Origin: Aphrocallistes beatrix
Lineage: Eukaryota; Porifera; Hexactinellida; Sceptrulophora; Aphrocallistidae
NCBI GenBank assembly: GCA_963281255.1
Contig: OY725498.1
Coordinates: forward strand, 3,968,001 to 4,032,000
Length of the DNA stretch: 64,000 bases
Direction: 5' to 3'
Position 1 is the first letter of the stretch, and every line of letters begins with the position of its first letter. Below the pieces are notes generated by a model, which saw only the letters and a list, made by a program, of their open reading frames with translations, was not told where the DNA came from and did not search any database. Position numbers and translations under genes: made by a program. Shown piece after piece: positions 51,156 to 62,088 of the stretch.

Positions 51156-51689
51156 TTAAGTTATTTCATCGACACTAATCGGGTTTTTCAGAGGAATCAT
51201 CGACTTCTTCTTCACATCTAGAGACAAAGACTTCCTCATATCCAACCCATCCTCATCTGGCTGTCCCTGGGTCGCGTAGTACCCTAGCACACGGCGGTAC
51301 ACGATGTATCCCAGTTTCTCGTACAGAGACACCGCTACAGCATTAGACGCACGCACGTATAAATCTACGAAAAAGCATTTCTTGTATTCAGAGAGGTTTT
51401 CTAAGAATTTGATGAGGCTGGCTCCTATGCCCAACTTCCTGTAGTCAGGAGATACGGTCACAGCTGTGATGTGTCCGTGCCAGTCCTCAGGCCCACGTTG
51501 ACCCTCGGATTTGCCCATGATGTACCCGACCAATTTCCCGGAAGCAGATTCCGCTATCCGGAAGAACTCCGGCCATTGGGACAGGTAGGAGAGGTAGAAC
51601 GCGATTCCGTAGTTCTCTGTCAGAGGGTCTAGGTTTATGTTATTATAACGAAAGAAGTCATCGCATGTGAATGGCCGATATATTGTCAT
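51156..51689 (-). CDS. NAA20: N-alpha-acetyltransferase 20, catalytic subunit of NatB
   Basis: The ATG at 51689 opens 177 codons, the same length as human NAA20. The N-terminus 'MTIYRPFTCDDFFRYNNINL' followed by 'DPLTENYGI' is highly diagnostic. The GNAT acetyl-CoA loop is 'PDYRKLGIGASL', and the motif 'YEKLGYIVYRRVLGYY' precedes 'PDEDGLDMRKSLSLD'. NatB acetylates the N-termini of proteins starting Met-Asp, Met-Glu, Met-Asn or Met-Gln co-translationally at the ribosome, together with NAA25, which is not in this window. Single exon. Confidence 0.96.
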   Translation of the reverse strand: MTIYRPFTCDDFFRYNNINLDPLTENYGIAFYLSYLSQWPEFFRIAESASGKLVGYIMGKSEGQRGPEDWHGHITAVTVSPDYRKLGIGASLIKFLENLSEYKKCFFVDLYVRASNAVAVSLYEKLGYIVYRRVLGYYATQGQPDEDGLDMRKSLSLDVKKKSMIPLKNPISVDEIT

Positions 51690-51971
51690 GATTATATTTG
51701 GACTAGAATCGCACGAGTGAATCCGAGAGAAGACAAAGTTAATAGGTCAGTCGTTAAATCAACGATGCTAAGAAAATATAGATTATAAACAGAATAAATA
51801 CAGAGAAATGCAAAATATGGTCGAGTGTAAATTTTTTTCTTCCGTATGAAGCCCCGGCGATTATTCAGGGAAATACAGAATGTCTGAATTGTTACTGCAA
51901 ATGCAACTTTTAACTATTAGTGCCGTTTTCGGTTAAAAGTTTAACAATGATATAATTTGAATGATTTTAGT

Positions 51972-52135
51972 CAGGGTCGCTTATTATGAACATTCGTTTA
52001 TTATGAACTAACCTCCTGGTCCCAATTTCATTTTTAGATAAGAGGATTTGTATTGAATCAAGTTCGCTTAATATGAAGTATCTCTATTATGAACAGATAT
52101 TTTGGTCCCCTGGTGGTTCACAATAAGCGACCCTG
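51972..52135. mobile_element. Tigger-like MITE, 164 bp
   Basis: Ends 'cagggtcgcttattatgaac' and the inverse of 'gttcacaataagcgaccctg' are near-perfect inverted repeats. Internal 'ttatgaac' units repeat. Flanks do not show a clear TA pair, so the superfamily call rests on the termini. Confidence 0.8.
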
Positions 52136-52295
52136 GCTGCATATGTTACTGGAGTATTCTGAATTAATAAATTATTTGATATTAACTTTTTGTTAAAAAA
52201 GTGTTTTGATTAGAAAAGTGTATTTTAATGAGTAAAATTAAATTCGATAAAACTAAATCATTTAAGTGAAATAATTAAATATATTTCATTTCTCT

Positions 52296-53297
52296 TTATC
52301 TGTTCAACCCAGTTATCTCCATTATACGTTGCATATTTGTTTCAGAAATCTCAGCTGCTTGTTTCGAACCTTGTTCCAATACTTCCAACACATAACTTGG
52401 ATTGTCCATCAATCGCTGATACTCGTCACGGAACCCACTCAGCTGATCAATCAATAAATCATGAAGTGCTACCTTAAACTGATGCGTAGTTCTACCTTCA
52501 AACTCCTGACATACATCACGCACTGATTTATCTGAAAAGTTCGCGTATATTGAAACCAGGTTACTAACACCAGGTCTGGTATCAGGGTCAAAGGTCACTC
52601 GAGATTGCATGTCAGTAACGGCTTTTAACACCTTACTCTTAATGGCTGAGGGGTTGTCTGATAATTTGATGGTGGAGAATTCACTCTGACTGGACTTACT
52701 CATCTTCTCAAGCGGTTCTCTCAGACTCATAACTCGACACACATCTTTCGGGGGTAAAACGAGTTCAGGTACGATCATGAAATCGGTCGCATATGTCCTA
52801 TTGAACATTAGAGCCAAGTCCCTTGCTAGTTCTAGATGCTGCATCTGGTCGCCCCCTACAGGAACATGAGTGGACCGGTACAGGAGGATGTCTGCAGACA
52901 TTAGGACAGGGTAGGAAAAGAGACCTAGAGTGTGTTTGTGTGTTTGTGCCCGAGACTTCCATTGTGTCATGCGGCCTAACTGCCCAGTGGTAGAGAGGCA
53001 TGCCAATACCCATGCTAGGTTGGTGTGACGTGGATTGGAAGATTGGCGGTATATTATGCACTTTTTAGGATCGAGTCCGCAAGCTAGAAGACTAGCAGCT
53101 GATTGTATAGACAACTGCTGTAGTTGGTCTGCCTTTCCACTCAGTGTTGTGAGTGCGTGCATGTCTACAATGCAGTACAATGGATGGTGTTGTTCCTCTG
53201 GAGATATCTGAGCTGAGATCCAATTCTTAAGTGCACCCAGGTAGTTACCAATGTGGGGAACTCCTGAAGGTTGGATGCCAGAAAATATTCTACGCAT
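52296..53297 (-). CDS. WARS2: Mitochondrial-type tryptophanyl-tRNA synthetase
   Basis: The ATG at 53297 opens 333 codons. It is a bacterial-type class I synthetase: 'FSGIQPSGVPHIGNYLGALK' carries the HIGH motif (PHIGN, residues 14-18) and 'EKMSKS' is at about 197-202. 'THVPVGGDQMQHLELARDLA' lines the active site. It charges mitochondrial tRNA-Trp. An in-frame TAA lies immediately before the ATG, so no longer N-terminus can be coded in this exon. The protein starts directly at the fold, without an obvious cleavable presequence. Targeting may rely on the basic first residues (MRR) or on an internal signal. One exon; divergent spacing from NAA20 about 0.6 kb, same strand. Confidence 0.93.
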   Translation of the reverse strand: MRRIFSGIQPSGVPHIGNYLGALKNWISAQISPEEQHHPLYCIVDMHALTTLSGKADQLQQLSIQSAASLLACGLDPKKCIIYRQSSNPRHTNLAWVLACLSTTGQLGRMTQWKSRAQTHKHTLGLFSYPVLMSADILLYRSTHVPVGGDQMQHLELARDLALMFNRTYATDFMIVPELVLPPKDVCRVMSLREPLEKMSKSSQSEFSTIKLSDNPSAIKSKVLKAVTDMQSRVTFDPDTRPGVSNLVSIYANFSDKSVRDVCQEFEGRTTHQFKVALHDLLIDQLSGFRDEYQRLMDNPSYVLEVLEQGSKQAAEISETNMQRIMEITGLNR

Positions 53298-55379
53298 TTA
53301 GGACCCTACGATGGATTAGAATGATTGATTGAGTGGATAAGTTGTTAAAATATGAAATCGGAGGAACAATAACAACAACAAAACTCTTCAAATTTTACAC
53401 AATTTGTACTTTGCAACTATTTTCTGCATCATTTAATTAATAATTATCATTATTAAGATACAAATGCATGGTTGAATGGATTTCTAAGATCGAGTTTTTG
53501 CTCTGGGTAGTTCGAACTAAGCACAAGAACGCTTACCATCTAGTCTCATATTCTATTAAAAAATAGAAATTGTTAAAAAATCAGCTAGAAATTCCTAATA
53601 TAATGTAGTATACTTTTAATAACATAATTTCACCCATTCTTAATAACTCAGATTCATGGTACTAAACAAGTAACCTAGCCAATGACGGACTTGAATTAGT
53701 GAGTTTCATCCTTTGTACATCTTAGGCCCAAGTTTAGAGTGTCTATTGTTCGACTACTAAAACACAAATAATTTGGTCAAATCCAGACCCTTCATCAAGT
53801 GTTGAAAACCAATATGGGTTCGGGTGTAGACCTCATTCTGAAATCACTGGCGGAAGAAAACTATCCAATAATATTACAAAGGAGCCGCTTACATTTGTTA
53901 AATTATTTTTTAAATTATTTTTTACAGTTCTGAACATGTCTGAATATTTTATTAATTAGCTAATAGCTATGCACTGCCTCTTCATTCTCCATTAAGAGTT
54001 GTATACACTCTGCATGTGCCGACAAGATAGAAAGTCTATAAAAGTCTAGCGCTTCCTTTCCTGAGGTTGAAAACTTTCTAATCTGATAAGAGGTATAAGG
54101 GTGATCTTATGGGTTCACTTGAGGCATCCCCTTTTGCTATAGTGACACGTGAAGTAATACTATTCCAATCGATAGATGAAAAATATTTGATTCAACTCCA
54201 TTAATCAATCAATATTTTAAGGTTTTTAGTCAGTTCTCATATTACAACTAACAAAAATAAAGTACATGTAAGTATGAGCTGTTTAGATAGCACTTTGATT
54301 AATCGGTAGAATTATCATCTGATTGAAAATATTAGTCTTTACAGATAGAAACTGATTGTAAAGATGGTTAATTAATTATTACTACGATTTTGTATAATAC
54401 GGATGCTATATTGACACGTAAGTAGATTGGCTGGAGTTTAATTGGGATATATTTTAAACTGTAGAATGCCGAGCATTTATATGGCTTAGCACTTTTATGG
54501 CTTCAGTGACATCAGTGACAAAATGGTTGGCTACGGTTAAACCCGTGGTTGTCTGTGATCAATCAGCTCATACTTATTAAACCGTAAAATATCTGATGAA
54601 TAAATCACTTCAAGTATTTTCAATTTATATTTTGCTCGTTAGCACAACATTCCATAAATTCGAACGGAAAAAATCTGATTGAAAATCAAATTCATTACTG
54701 TCACTTTTCCTGACGAAAAAGTCGATTGTCATACTTGAACCGACATGGATGCTACTACAACTAAATCCAGCTTCGTCTTAGTTGTTGCAGGATTTCTTGC
54801 CTTCACACAGATTCCTGTACGAAATGTCTAAAATGAACTGAATTTAGATTTAACAAGAATTCACTTTTTTTGCAAATATGATACTATTCATATAAAATCG
54901 CACAAAAGAGATACTCTCCGGTGATTTACAAAAGTGAATAATTAACAGGATCATTTATAGAGTAATGAACAAAGAAGTGATTCCTATCTAACTCGACGGT
55001 AATTATTTTCAAAATAATCAGTGAGTATAATAATGATTAGAATGACTGAATTCTTTGAATGTTAAAGTTGTTTGGATCATATCTAATTACAAATCACACT
55101 AGAAGGTTTATTTCCCTGAATTCTTCAAATAATGAAAGCACAGAAATACATAAGCTCAGCAGTAAGACGAACTTGTCTAATAAGCAGTTAAGAATTCTAA
55201 TAATCCTGGATTATCAGATGAAAATTTGAAATATATTCTGACGTTGCATTCTAGATTATTCTAATTACGTAATGTTATATACAACTGTACTAATTATGGC
55301 AAAGATTCTATTTTAGTACAACCAATTCAATTAGGAAAATACGTTTGGATCATAAATATTTTTGTCAAAGGATGCTTAA

Positions 55380-55505
55380 CTAACTCTGGTTCTGTTCACG
55401 AAAAGATGGTTAATACGAAAAGTTGCTAATAAGGGAACATAATTAACACAAAATCTACACTTGGGACTTGAAAATCGGTTGCTAATAGGCTAACTCTACA
55501 GTAGT
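55380..55505. repeat. Partial copy of the 55978 MITE
   Basis: 'ttgctaataagggaacataa' and 'gggacttgaaaatcggttgc' closely match the element at 55978-56154, in the same order. Its terminal inverted repeats are not both recognisable. Confidence 0.65.
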
Positions 55506-55977
55506 TACATTGCCTGTCCTATCAGACCTGATATCTTAGGTCCAAGCCGGGCTTGCGACCTCGACTCCTTATGGAGCTGTTCAAGTTACTAAGAACCGTC
55601 AACAACTATATTCTAATGAATTTTTACTATATTAGGGTATAGTAGTATCAATATCAATTAGGTGTCCTTTTGAATACCAAAAAAATGCTATCAAATATCC
55701 TTTTTCAGTAAGAAAATTTAGCCTAGTTAGAAAGGCAATCTGTAATATGTATTTCGTTTTAATTTTCCAATGTTTTACGAGACTTTTTTCGATGGATTTA
55801 CTTAGACTTGAAAGATTCAAACATGGCTTACTAAATAAGCCATGATTCAAAGTACAATTTTTAATCGATTTGATATGATGACTGTCATAAAAAGTTCAGA
55901 TAATTGAGGCAATATTCAAAAGGCAAGCTGTTACATTTCAGAACAAGAACCAACAAAACTGACAGTTAAATAAACAT

Positions 55978-56154
55978 ACAGTGGAATTCGCTTATTTACA
56001 ACTCGAGTTTTGCTCATAAAATGGTTGCTAATACGCGAAGTTGCTAATAAGGGAACAGAATTAACACAAAATCTTCACCTGGGACCTGAAGATTGGTTGC
56101 TAATAGAGCAATATTGCTAATAATGGAGCTGCTATAATAAACAAATTCCACTGT
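55978..56154. mobile_element. Tigger-like MITE, about 177 bp
   Basis: Starts 'cagtggaattcgcttattta' and ends 'ataaacaaattccactg', imperfect inverted repeats of pogo/Tigger style, with TA-rich flanks ('ta' follows the right end). Contains several 'ttgctaata' units. Confidence 0.8.
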
Positions 56155-58284
56155 AAGTACAGGGATGTGTAAACATATTTTATGGATATACGGTTGCTGT
56201 CCACTGTCACATACCATTGGAATGTAAAATGCGGTTTAGAGTGAGTAGGTTACACTAAATATTCTCAGATGATAAATCTCATGATTGTGGTTTAGTGATT
56301 ATGTCGAATCATTCTGAGTCTTGATGACGTTGAGAATTCAATGGTTAATGTTATTGAAATAATCTCATTGGGAATTTAGGGATAGCTATTGATCATGAGT
56401 TGAATAAAGGTAGATTGCTAATTAGAAGAAGAGTCATATTACCAATGTTGTCACTTTTTCAAAATGAGTAAATTCCTTGGATACGTTGGGTAGCCAGACA
56501 AGTATCCTCTTTACAAGCTAAAGAAATGAAATGTGCAGAGGTAGATGCTTTTAGGTAAAAGAGGGTTGATTGGAAATGTAGCAATTCTATTTGCCAAATA
56601 GGATAGACAATTAGGTCCAAGTTAATTATAGTTTAATTCTTTAATTAATAAACTCAAAATTAACTGCCTTAAAAGTTATTTAAGGATTGAATCCTGACCT
56701 TAAAATATGCCATGTCACTTAGTGCAAAGATAAGGCATGTTCAAAACCAGTTTAATCAATTCGAGGTTCTTATTTTCCTCTAACGTGGATAGCTATTTCC
56801 TGCCTGAAGGCTGGAATAAGAGATTAGCGTGGGACTCGTGATGATACCAATAATAGATCTTAAAATGTCATCACGCTATCCACACGAGTTATAAATATAG
56901 AACAGAAAGGAATGTCGAGCCGTGTATTCAATGCTGAATTGGGAGAGACAGAGAGACCAAGTGACTTGTACTCACTCCCTTATTGGAAGCACATGTTTCA
57001 GGATTAGCTCATTAGTATTAGTTCAACGGGCAATGCAGTTGTAAATTAGAATAGCATTTTGTATAGGTAATAAAGTTAATTAATTAAATTAGAGTGTATG
57101 AGCGAATTAGGTCTAAATTTTTGGAAACAATGGAAAAGGAACAGAAAAGTTGATAGTGATGCGCAGTTTGATTGATATTCAAGAAATTCAATAAATCATC
57201 AGGAAACCCAATCGAATTCTTTTGTTCTTAAATATTTTATTTTATTCTCCCAAATAAGATGGTTTCATGAAAACTAAATTTAGAATGTTTTAATATAATA
57301 TATTTTGAATAAACTTGAATCATGATGATGCAATAATTGATACGCAGGCTTTTTCCCATCAACGAACTATATAATCTAAGCCAATGGGAATTCTACAAAT
57401 GTCAATGAACATCATGTGCTAGGAAGTGGAGAACAAATGGAATTCTCAAAGGAATGTTATTCAATGATAGTAAATTATAACATCTCAATTTAAAATTTCT
57501 CACATGCAATACATATCTGGCTTGGAATAACATGTGAGTGATGGCTATATATTGGTGGAAAAATAAATTTATAAGGCATCGATCTCATGTGCGAAATATT
57601 TTAATTACTCATTACTCAAATGATTTTAACTGATGACAATAAATAAGGTCTTCCAACTGTACCACAAATATTTGATTTTTATTCATAAGATTGAGAGTAA
57701 TTAGAGAATATGGGGATAAGAATGCGGTTTTGCATATCATTTTGAATCGTAATCCCACACAAATACGTAATAACTAAATTTTAAAATTCAATATGTGGAA
57801 TAGACAGAGTTAGTATATTATTGTTGCCAGACAAAACAGAAGTTTCCCACTCTCCAGTTCTAGTCAAATTGTGCTTGCTACCATGACAATAAAATAATAT
57901 TATAACACGTTCCCATAGTTTCCAAACATTTTGACTTCCGAAATGATTTCCCAAAATGAATATTGACAAATTCAACTTAAATCCCAAAACTTGACAATTC
58001 TAAATGAAGGATAGAGTGAAATTTGTTTATTTGCGGATTGTCAACAATATAATAAATTGTCTGAATCTTGAAATGAAATATATTTATTAATAAGTACATG
58101 CATAATATAATAAGCTAAGCTCTAAGATCATGAGGAAGAGAGGATATCAGTGTAGAAAGGAAAGGGGTGGTAGAGAGTAGAACGTACGAACCGTGATTGA
58201 GGAATTCTTAGGAAGAAATTAAATTCTTTTTAACAAGATCAAATATAATTGAGAAAAACCTGACAGAACATTCCTCTATAAAAG

Positions 58285-59220
58285 CTAATAAGGGGTGTAG
58301 CGCAGGTCGTTATTCTGACTCGGGCTTCTGTATGCTGCCGGGCTGCTAGTGAGGGATTGGTAGGGGGAAAAGTTGGGGCTCCATCCACCCCCTGGCGACC
58401 AACTCGGACTCCCCTGTGACCAGCTAGGACTGGAATGCACGCTGTAGCCACCGCTGTGGACGGATGCAGGAGGGGTAGGGTACTGTGGGTAGGAGAGGGC
58501 GGTGTATGGAGAGGAGAGAATGGCTGCTTGGTACGGAGACTGCCCCACGGCCGGGAAGAGGCTGGGAGAGTGTGTGTAGATGTTCTGTGTCCATGCGTAG
58601 GCCGCTGCTTGGGCAGCGTAAGCAGGGGTGGTGAATTGGGGGAGTGAGTTGGTGGGAGAGGTTCGGTAGTAGGAATTTCGGCTGCGGGAGTGGCTGTGAC
58701 TTCGGGTCCGGCCTGATCTTGGCGTGGCGTTATTCACCTCAATCACGCGTCCCTCTATCAACCGTCTGTGCATCGTCTCTTTCGCCCTGAGAGCGTCTTC
58801 TGAACTTTTGAATGTTAGAAATCCGAAACCTTTCGAACCTTTCTCGTTGAAGATTATCTCCACATCTGTAATCTCCCCAAACACCCCAAAAATCTGTCTG
58901 AGATCAGGTTCCCTCATTCGGAAAGGGATGTTTGAAACGTGTAACCGCTTCGGCTGCGAGTGTGAAGATGTGGAAGAGGCGTTCGAACGTTGTGAAGTGA
59001 GAGTAGGCGTCTCTTCGGACAGAACTGAGTTCGACTTTGTGAGTGGAATACCTGTGTAAGGATGTGTTGAACTGGAAACACATGTAATTACCTGACCATC
59101 ATCTTCTTCGAGTGATAAGGAGTGCGAGATTGGTGGTGTGGTGGATCGGGAGAGTGACATGCTGCCAGTGACTTCGTTGGGTGTTTCAGTAAATAAAGTG
59201 TGTTGAAGTTGGTTTGACAT
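58285..59220 (-). CDS. RBFOX: RBFOX-type RNA-binding splicing regulator
   Basis: The ATG at 59220 opens 311 codons in one exon. Residues 91-167 form a single RRM with RNP2 'LHVSNI' and RNP1 'KGFGFLTF'. '[20 protein letters not shown]' and '[16 protein letters not shown]' match the RBFOX RRM almost residue for residue, including the Phe used to read GCAUG. The C-terminal half is Tyr/Ser/Pro/Ala-rich ('[15 protein letters not shown]'), as in RBFOX low-complexity tails. RBFOX binds (U)GCAUG in introns and 3' UTRs and controls alternative splicing. The vertebrate genes are split into many exons; here the whole coding region is continuous. An acceptor-like 'tctattag' directly precedes the ATG, so a 5' UTR or alternative first exon is possible. 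Confidence 0.93.
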   Translation of the reverse strand: MSNQLQHTLFTETPNEVTGSMSLSRSTTPPISHSLSLEEDDGQVITCVSSSTHPYTGIPLTKSNSVLSEETPTLTSQRSNASSTSSHSQPKRLHVSNIPFRMREPDLRQIFGVFGEITDVEIIFNEKGSKGFGFLTFKSSEDALRAKETMHRRLIEGRVIEVNNATPRSGRTRSHSHSRSRNSYYRTSPTNSLPQFTTPAYAAQAAAYAWTQNIYTHSPSLFPAVGQSPYQAAILSSPYTALSYPQYPTPPASVHSGGYSVHSSPSWSQGSPSWSPGGGWSPNFSPYQSLTSSPAAYRSPSQNNDLRYTPY

Positions 59221-59728
59221 TCTAATAGATAAAATGAGAAATCGTCAAGTTATTTAGAAAAAGTTTTAAATTAGCTATTTATACAAAAAATCAGCTATGT
59301 CATGTTATGTAGTTAAATATAGTAGAAGGTTGTGAGCTAATTTTAGAATCTAAATCTAGGAAAAGGATGTGGAATGCAGGACAGATATGCTGGCAGAATT
59401 CTACCTTTGGTGATTGCGCTCACTAATTGGTTGCACAATTTAGTAGAAAGTCATATATGTAGTTAAAAATAGATGTGAGACTGTAGAGACAAACGAATGC
59501 ACTATTATTAGTGAACGAGAATAGACTCAACAGCTGTGAGGGTTAATTTTAGCCTAGATCAACTAAAAATATTCTATGATTGATAAAAGCATATTTTTAC
59601 TTGGACAATGGATACTAGACGAGAATTACAATACTAAATTGGAACTTATATAATTCAATATCACAGCCTATCACATTGGCATTACAGGGTTCTGATTGTG
59701 GATGAGCATAGCTTGGACAAGCATCGTA

Positions 59729-59916
59729 CAGTAGAACTCGGTTAATACGTACTGGGGATAAGACGTACTTCGGCTTAGTACGTACTAATTTCTCAGAAAC
59801 AAAATTCAATTAATATATAGATTCCTATGTAATATCAGCTCGGTTAGTACGTACTTACGGATAGTACGTACTTTTTTCCGCTTCCCGGAGGGGTACGTCT
59901 TATCTGAGCTCTACTG
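59729..59916. mobile_element. Tigger/pogo-like MITE, 188 bp, TA target
   Basis: Ends 'cagtagaactcggttaatac' and the inverse of 'cttatctgagctctactg', each bounded by TA (59727-59728, 59917-59918). Interior repeats of 'agtacgtact' form further hairpins. Confidence 0.85.
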
Positions 59917-60224
59917 TATTTGTATCATTAGCTGATCTAATCTGGATAACCCACTAAACCAGGATAGAAACTACGTTCCCCAAAAATGTCTCTAGATACC
60001 CCTCTGTCATAGCATATCCATTGTAATTGTTCTGTTATTTATCGCGCACTATACATTATCAGTAATTAACCTGGAATAACTGAAATAAGTGCTCTTATAA
60101 TTGAGGAGTTATATAAAGAACCAGTTCTTGTTTTTCGGTATTAAATTGATCACAATAAATACAAATACAATATCATGCAGCCTAATTTCCCAATCTTTGA
60201 CATAATAATACTTGTATCAAACCC

Positions 60225-60489
60225 TGCTAACGGATGTTTCGTCGCTGATATCTCTTCGCATGAAATTAATGATTACAAACTGTTGGGAAACCTGAATTTG
60301 TCCTAAAATAATATCAGATTTTGTCCTAAAACTGAATAGAATGAATGAGAGAGTGAAAGTGAACATTTTAGGGAATAATATGTATGAGCATGAGAAAGTG
60401 AACCTTTTTTGAAAGTAGACAATTTTATTAAAATTTAGGACAAATTTCAAAAATTCTAAGAGAAACCAGCGACAAAACATCCGGCATTC
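60225..60489. mobile_element. Mutator-like MITE with 9-bp target duplication, copy 2
   Basis: Flanked by exact ATCAAACCC at 60216-60224 and 60490-60498. Ends carry 'cggatgtttcgtcgctgat' and the inverse of 'ccagcgacaaaacatccgg', shared with 40566-40877. The interior 'gattacaaactgttgggaaa' also matches copy 1. Confidence 0.85.
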
Positions 60490-60840
60490 ATCAAACCCAT
60501 TGGTAGCAATTCAGTAAACAAGTCTACGTAGTATCAAATTATAGTATAGGAAGCACATAAAAAGGATAATTGCAAATGCTGAGAGAGTAAGCTAGTCTAA
60601 CAAACGAGTACTGAACAAAAACTTAAAACAAATGGAGGCGTGCCACAAGAGTATATTCTTGGGCCCTTTCTTTCTATCATATCAATTACCGACCTCAATC
60701 CACTACTCAGTATTTTTACATTTATGGACAATACTACGCATAGTGAATATCAGAGAGAATAAATCATAACAAAAACAAAGCATTGTCACTCTTAATCTAA
60801 CAAATTACTATACAGAAAACTACTTTTTATGACGAAATAA

Positions 60841-62088
60841 TTAGAATATTAAAAGACGATGATTGTAACCTACGAGGATGATTCTCCCTCTTGCATCTAG
60901 TGTGACAACATAAGGATTCTGTATGCTATCAGTGATTTTATGAACTAAATCTCCTTCTTGATTGAATAGAACAATAGCGCTTTGGCCATAATCTGATATA
61001 ATAAAGTTACCAGCACCATCTATACAGAATGAATAGGGTTGTTTCAAATGTTTGGAAATAGAATTGAGAACAGCATTCTGTACCTGAGTGAGGTTATAGT
61101 TGAAAGAATAGAGGAAAGGGTTAGTGTAGTTCAGTACATAAATGTACGCGTTGGTTAGTTTTATGTCAGAAGGAGACTTCAGTATTCCTTTTCCAAACTG
61201 AGACTTGAATAGGAAATCTTTGGAGAATATTTGGACTCGATTATTACTATAGTCACACACAAATATATCTCCATTCGATTCATTGATAGTAATGCCATGT
61301 GGGGAACTCAATTGTCCTTCTCCGTTCCCTGGAGTTCCTACCTGTTTCAGAAATGTTCCATTTAAATCATAAACTAACAAACAACCAGCTTCCAACTGAG
61401 ATACAAACACTTTATTTAGGTAGATAGCGATATTACGAGGGGCATTCATCTTACCAGCTCCATCTCTATCTCCAAACTTGTACAAATACTTTCCATCTTT
61501 GTCAAATACTTGCACTCTGTGGTTACTCTGATCTGCTACGAAAATATTACCAGTATGGTAGTGCACTGTTACTCCCCAAGGATTAGAGAATTGTCCTTCC
61601 TTACCACCTGATGTCCCTCCTACACTGAGTACAGGAGTCACTTTTCCCTCATAATCTAGTACAGGTAGGTTAGATACTACAGAAGTAGAGTTAGTAACAG
61701 TAAGTCTACCAATAGTACCAGCTAACTCCAATATCGTCTTGTCAAATTCAAGACTGATGTGTTTAGATTCGAACTGAGATTCAAATTCTTTATGTTTTTT
61801 TGTCAATTGTTCGATAATTGAGCTTTGGATTTCTTTCAGATTTTCATACTTCATTTCATCTTTGGCACACTGTAACACTCGTTCAAGTCCTGTTATTGAT
61901 TGTTTGTGTTTATCTCTTTCTCTTTTGTGAGCATTTAAAAGTAAATCCAACTCCTTTATTAGTTTTTCTTTTCTATTTCTCAAACAATCTATTAACTGAC
62001 AAAAGTAAGTTTTTATTTCCTTTTTCGTTTTACAGATTTCATCTTCGAAATTGTCCTTATCGCATGAGGCAATACCTGCAGTTGCCAT
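60841..62088 (-). CDS. Coiled-coil/NHL-repeat protein (TRIM-NHL-like without RING and B-box), copy G
   Basis: The ATG at 62088 (MATAGIASCDKDNF...) gives 415 residues. The coiled coil spans ~15-120 and the linker 'LELAGTIGRLTVTNSTS' is identical to copy B. Six NHL blades follow, for example 'FSNPWGVTVHYHTGNIFVAD' and 'LSSPHGITINESNGDIFVCD'. The NHL half is far closer to copy B (8.4 kb) than the coiled-coil half is, so either the coiled coil evolves faster or the propeller has been homogenised by gene conversion. No signal peptide; likely cytosolic. Strand is the same as all other NHL copies, although it lies some 50 kb from copy B. Confidence 0.9.
   Translation of the reverse strand: MATAGIASCDKDNFEDEICKTKKEIKTYFCQLIDCLRNRKEKLIKELDLLLNAHKRERDKHKQSITGLERVLQCAKDEMKYENLKEIQSSIIEQLTKKHKEFESQFESKHISLEFDKTILELAGTIGRLTVTNSTSVVSNLPVLDYEGKVTPVLSVGGTSGGKEGQFSNPWGVTVHYHTGNIFVADQSNHRVQVFDKDGKYLYKFGDRDGAGKMNAPRNIAIYLNKVFVSQLEAGCLLVYDLNGTFLKQVGTPGNGEGQLSSPHGITINESNGDIFVCDYSNNRVQIFSKDFLFKSQFGKGILKSPSDIKLTNAYIYVLNYTNPFLYSFNYNLTQVQNAVLNSISKHLKQPYSFCIDGAGNFIISDYGQSAIVLFNQEGDLVHKITDSIQNPYVVTLDARGRIILVGYNHRLLIF

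Larger units (their letters stand above)
53298..58284. other. Five-kilobase gene-poor region downstream of RBFOX
   Basis: No protein gene or structural RNA was recognised. The sequence is AT-rich and mostly free of the MITE families seen elsewhere, apart from 55978-56154 and a partial copy at about 55380-55505. It separates WARS2 from the 3' end of RBFOX. It may hold long 3' UTR or regulatory sequence for RBFOX, but nothing in it proves that. Confidence 0.45.
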
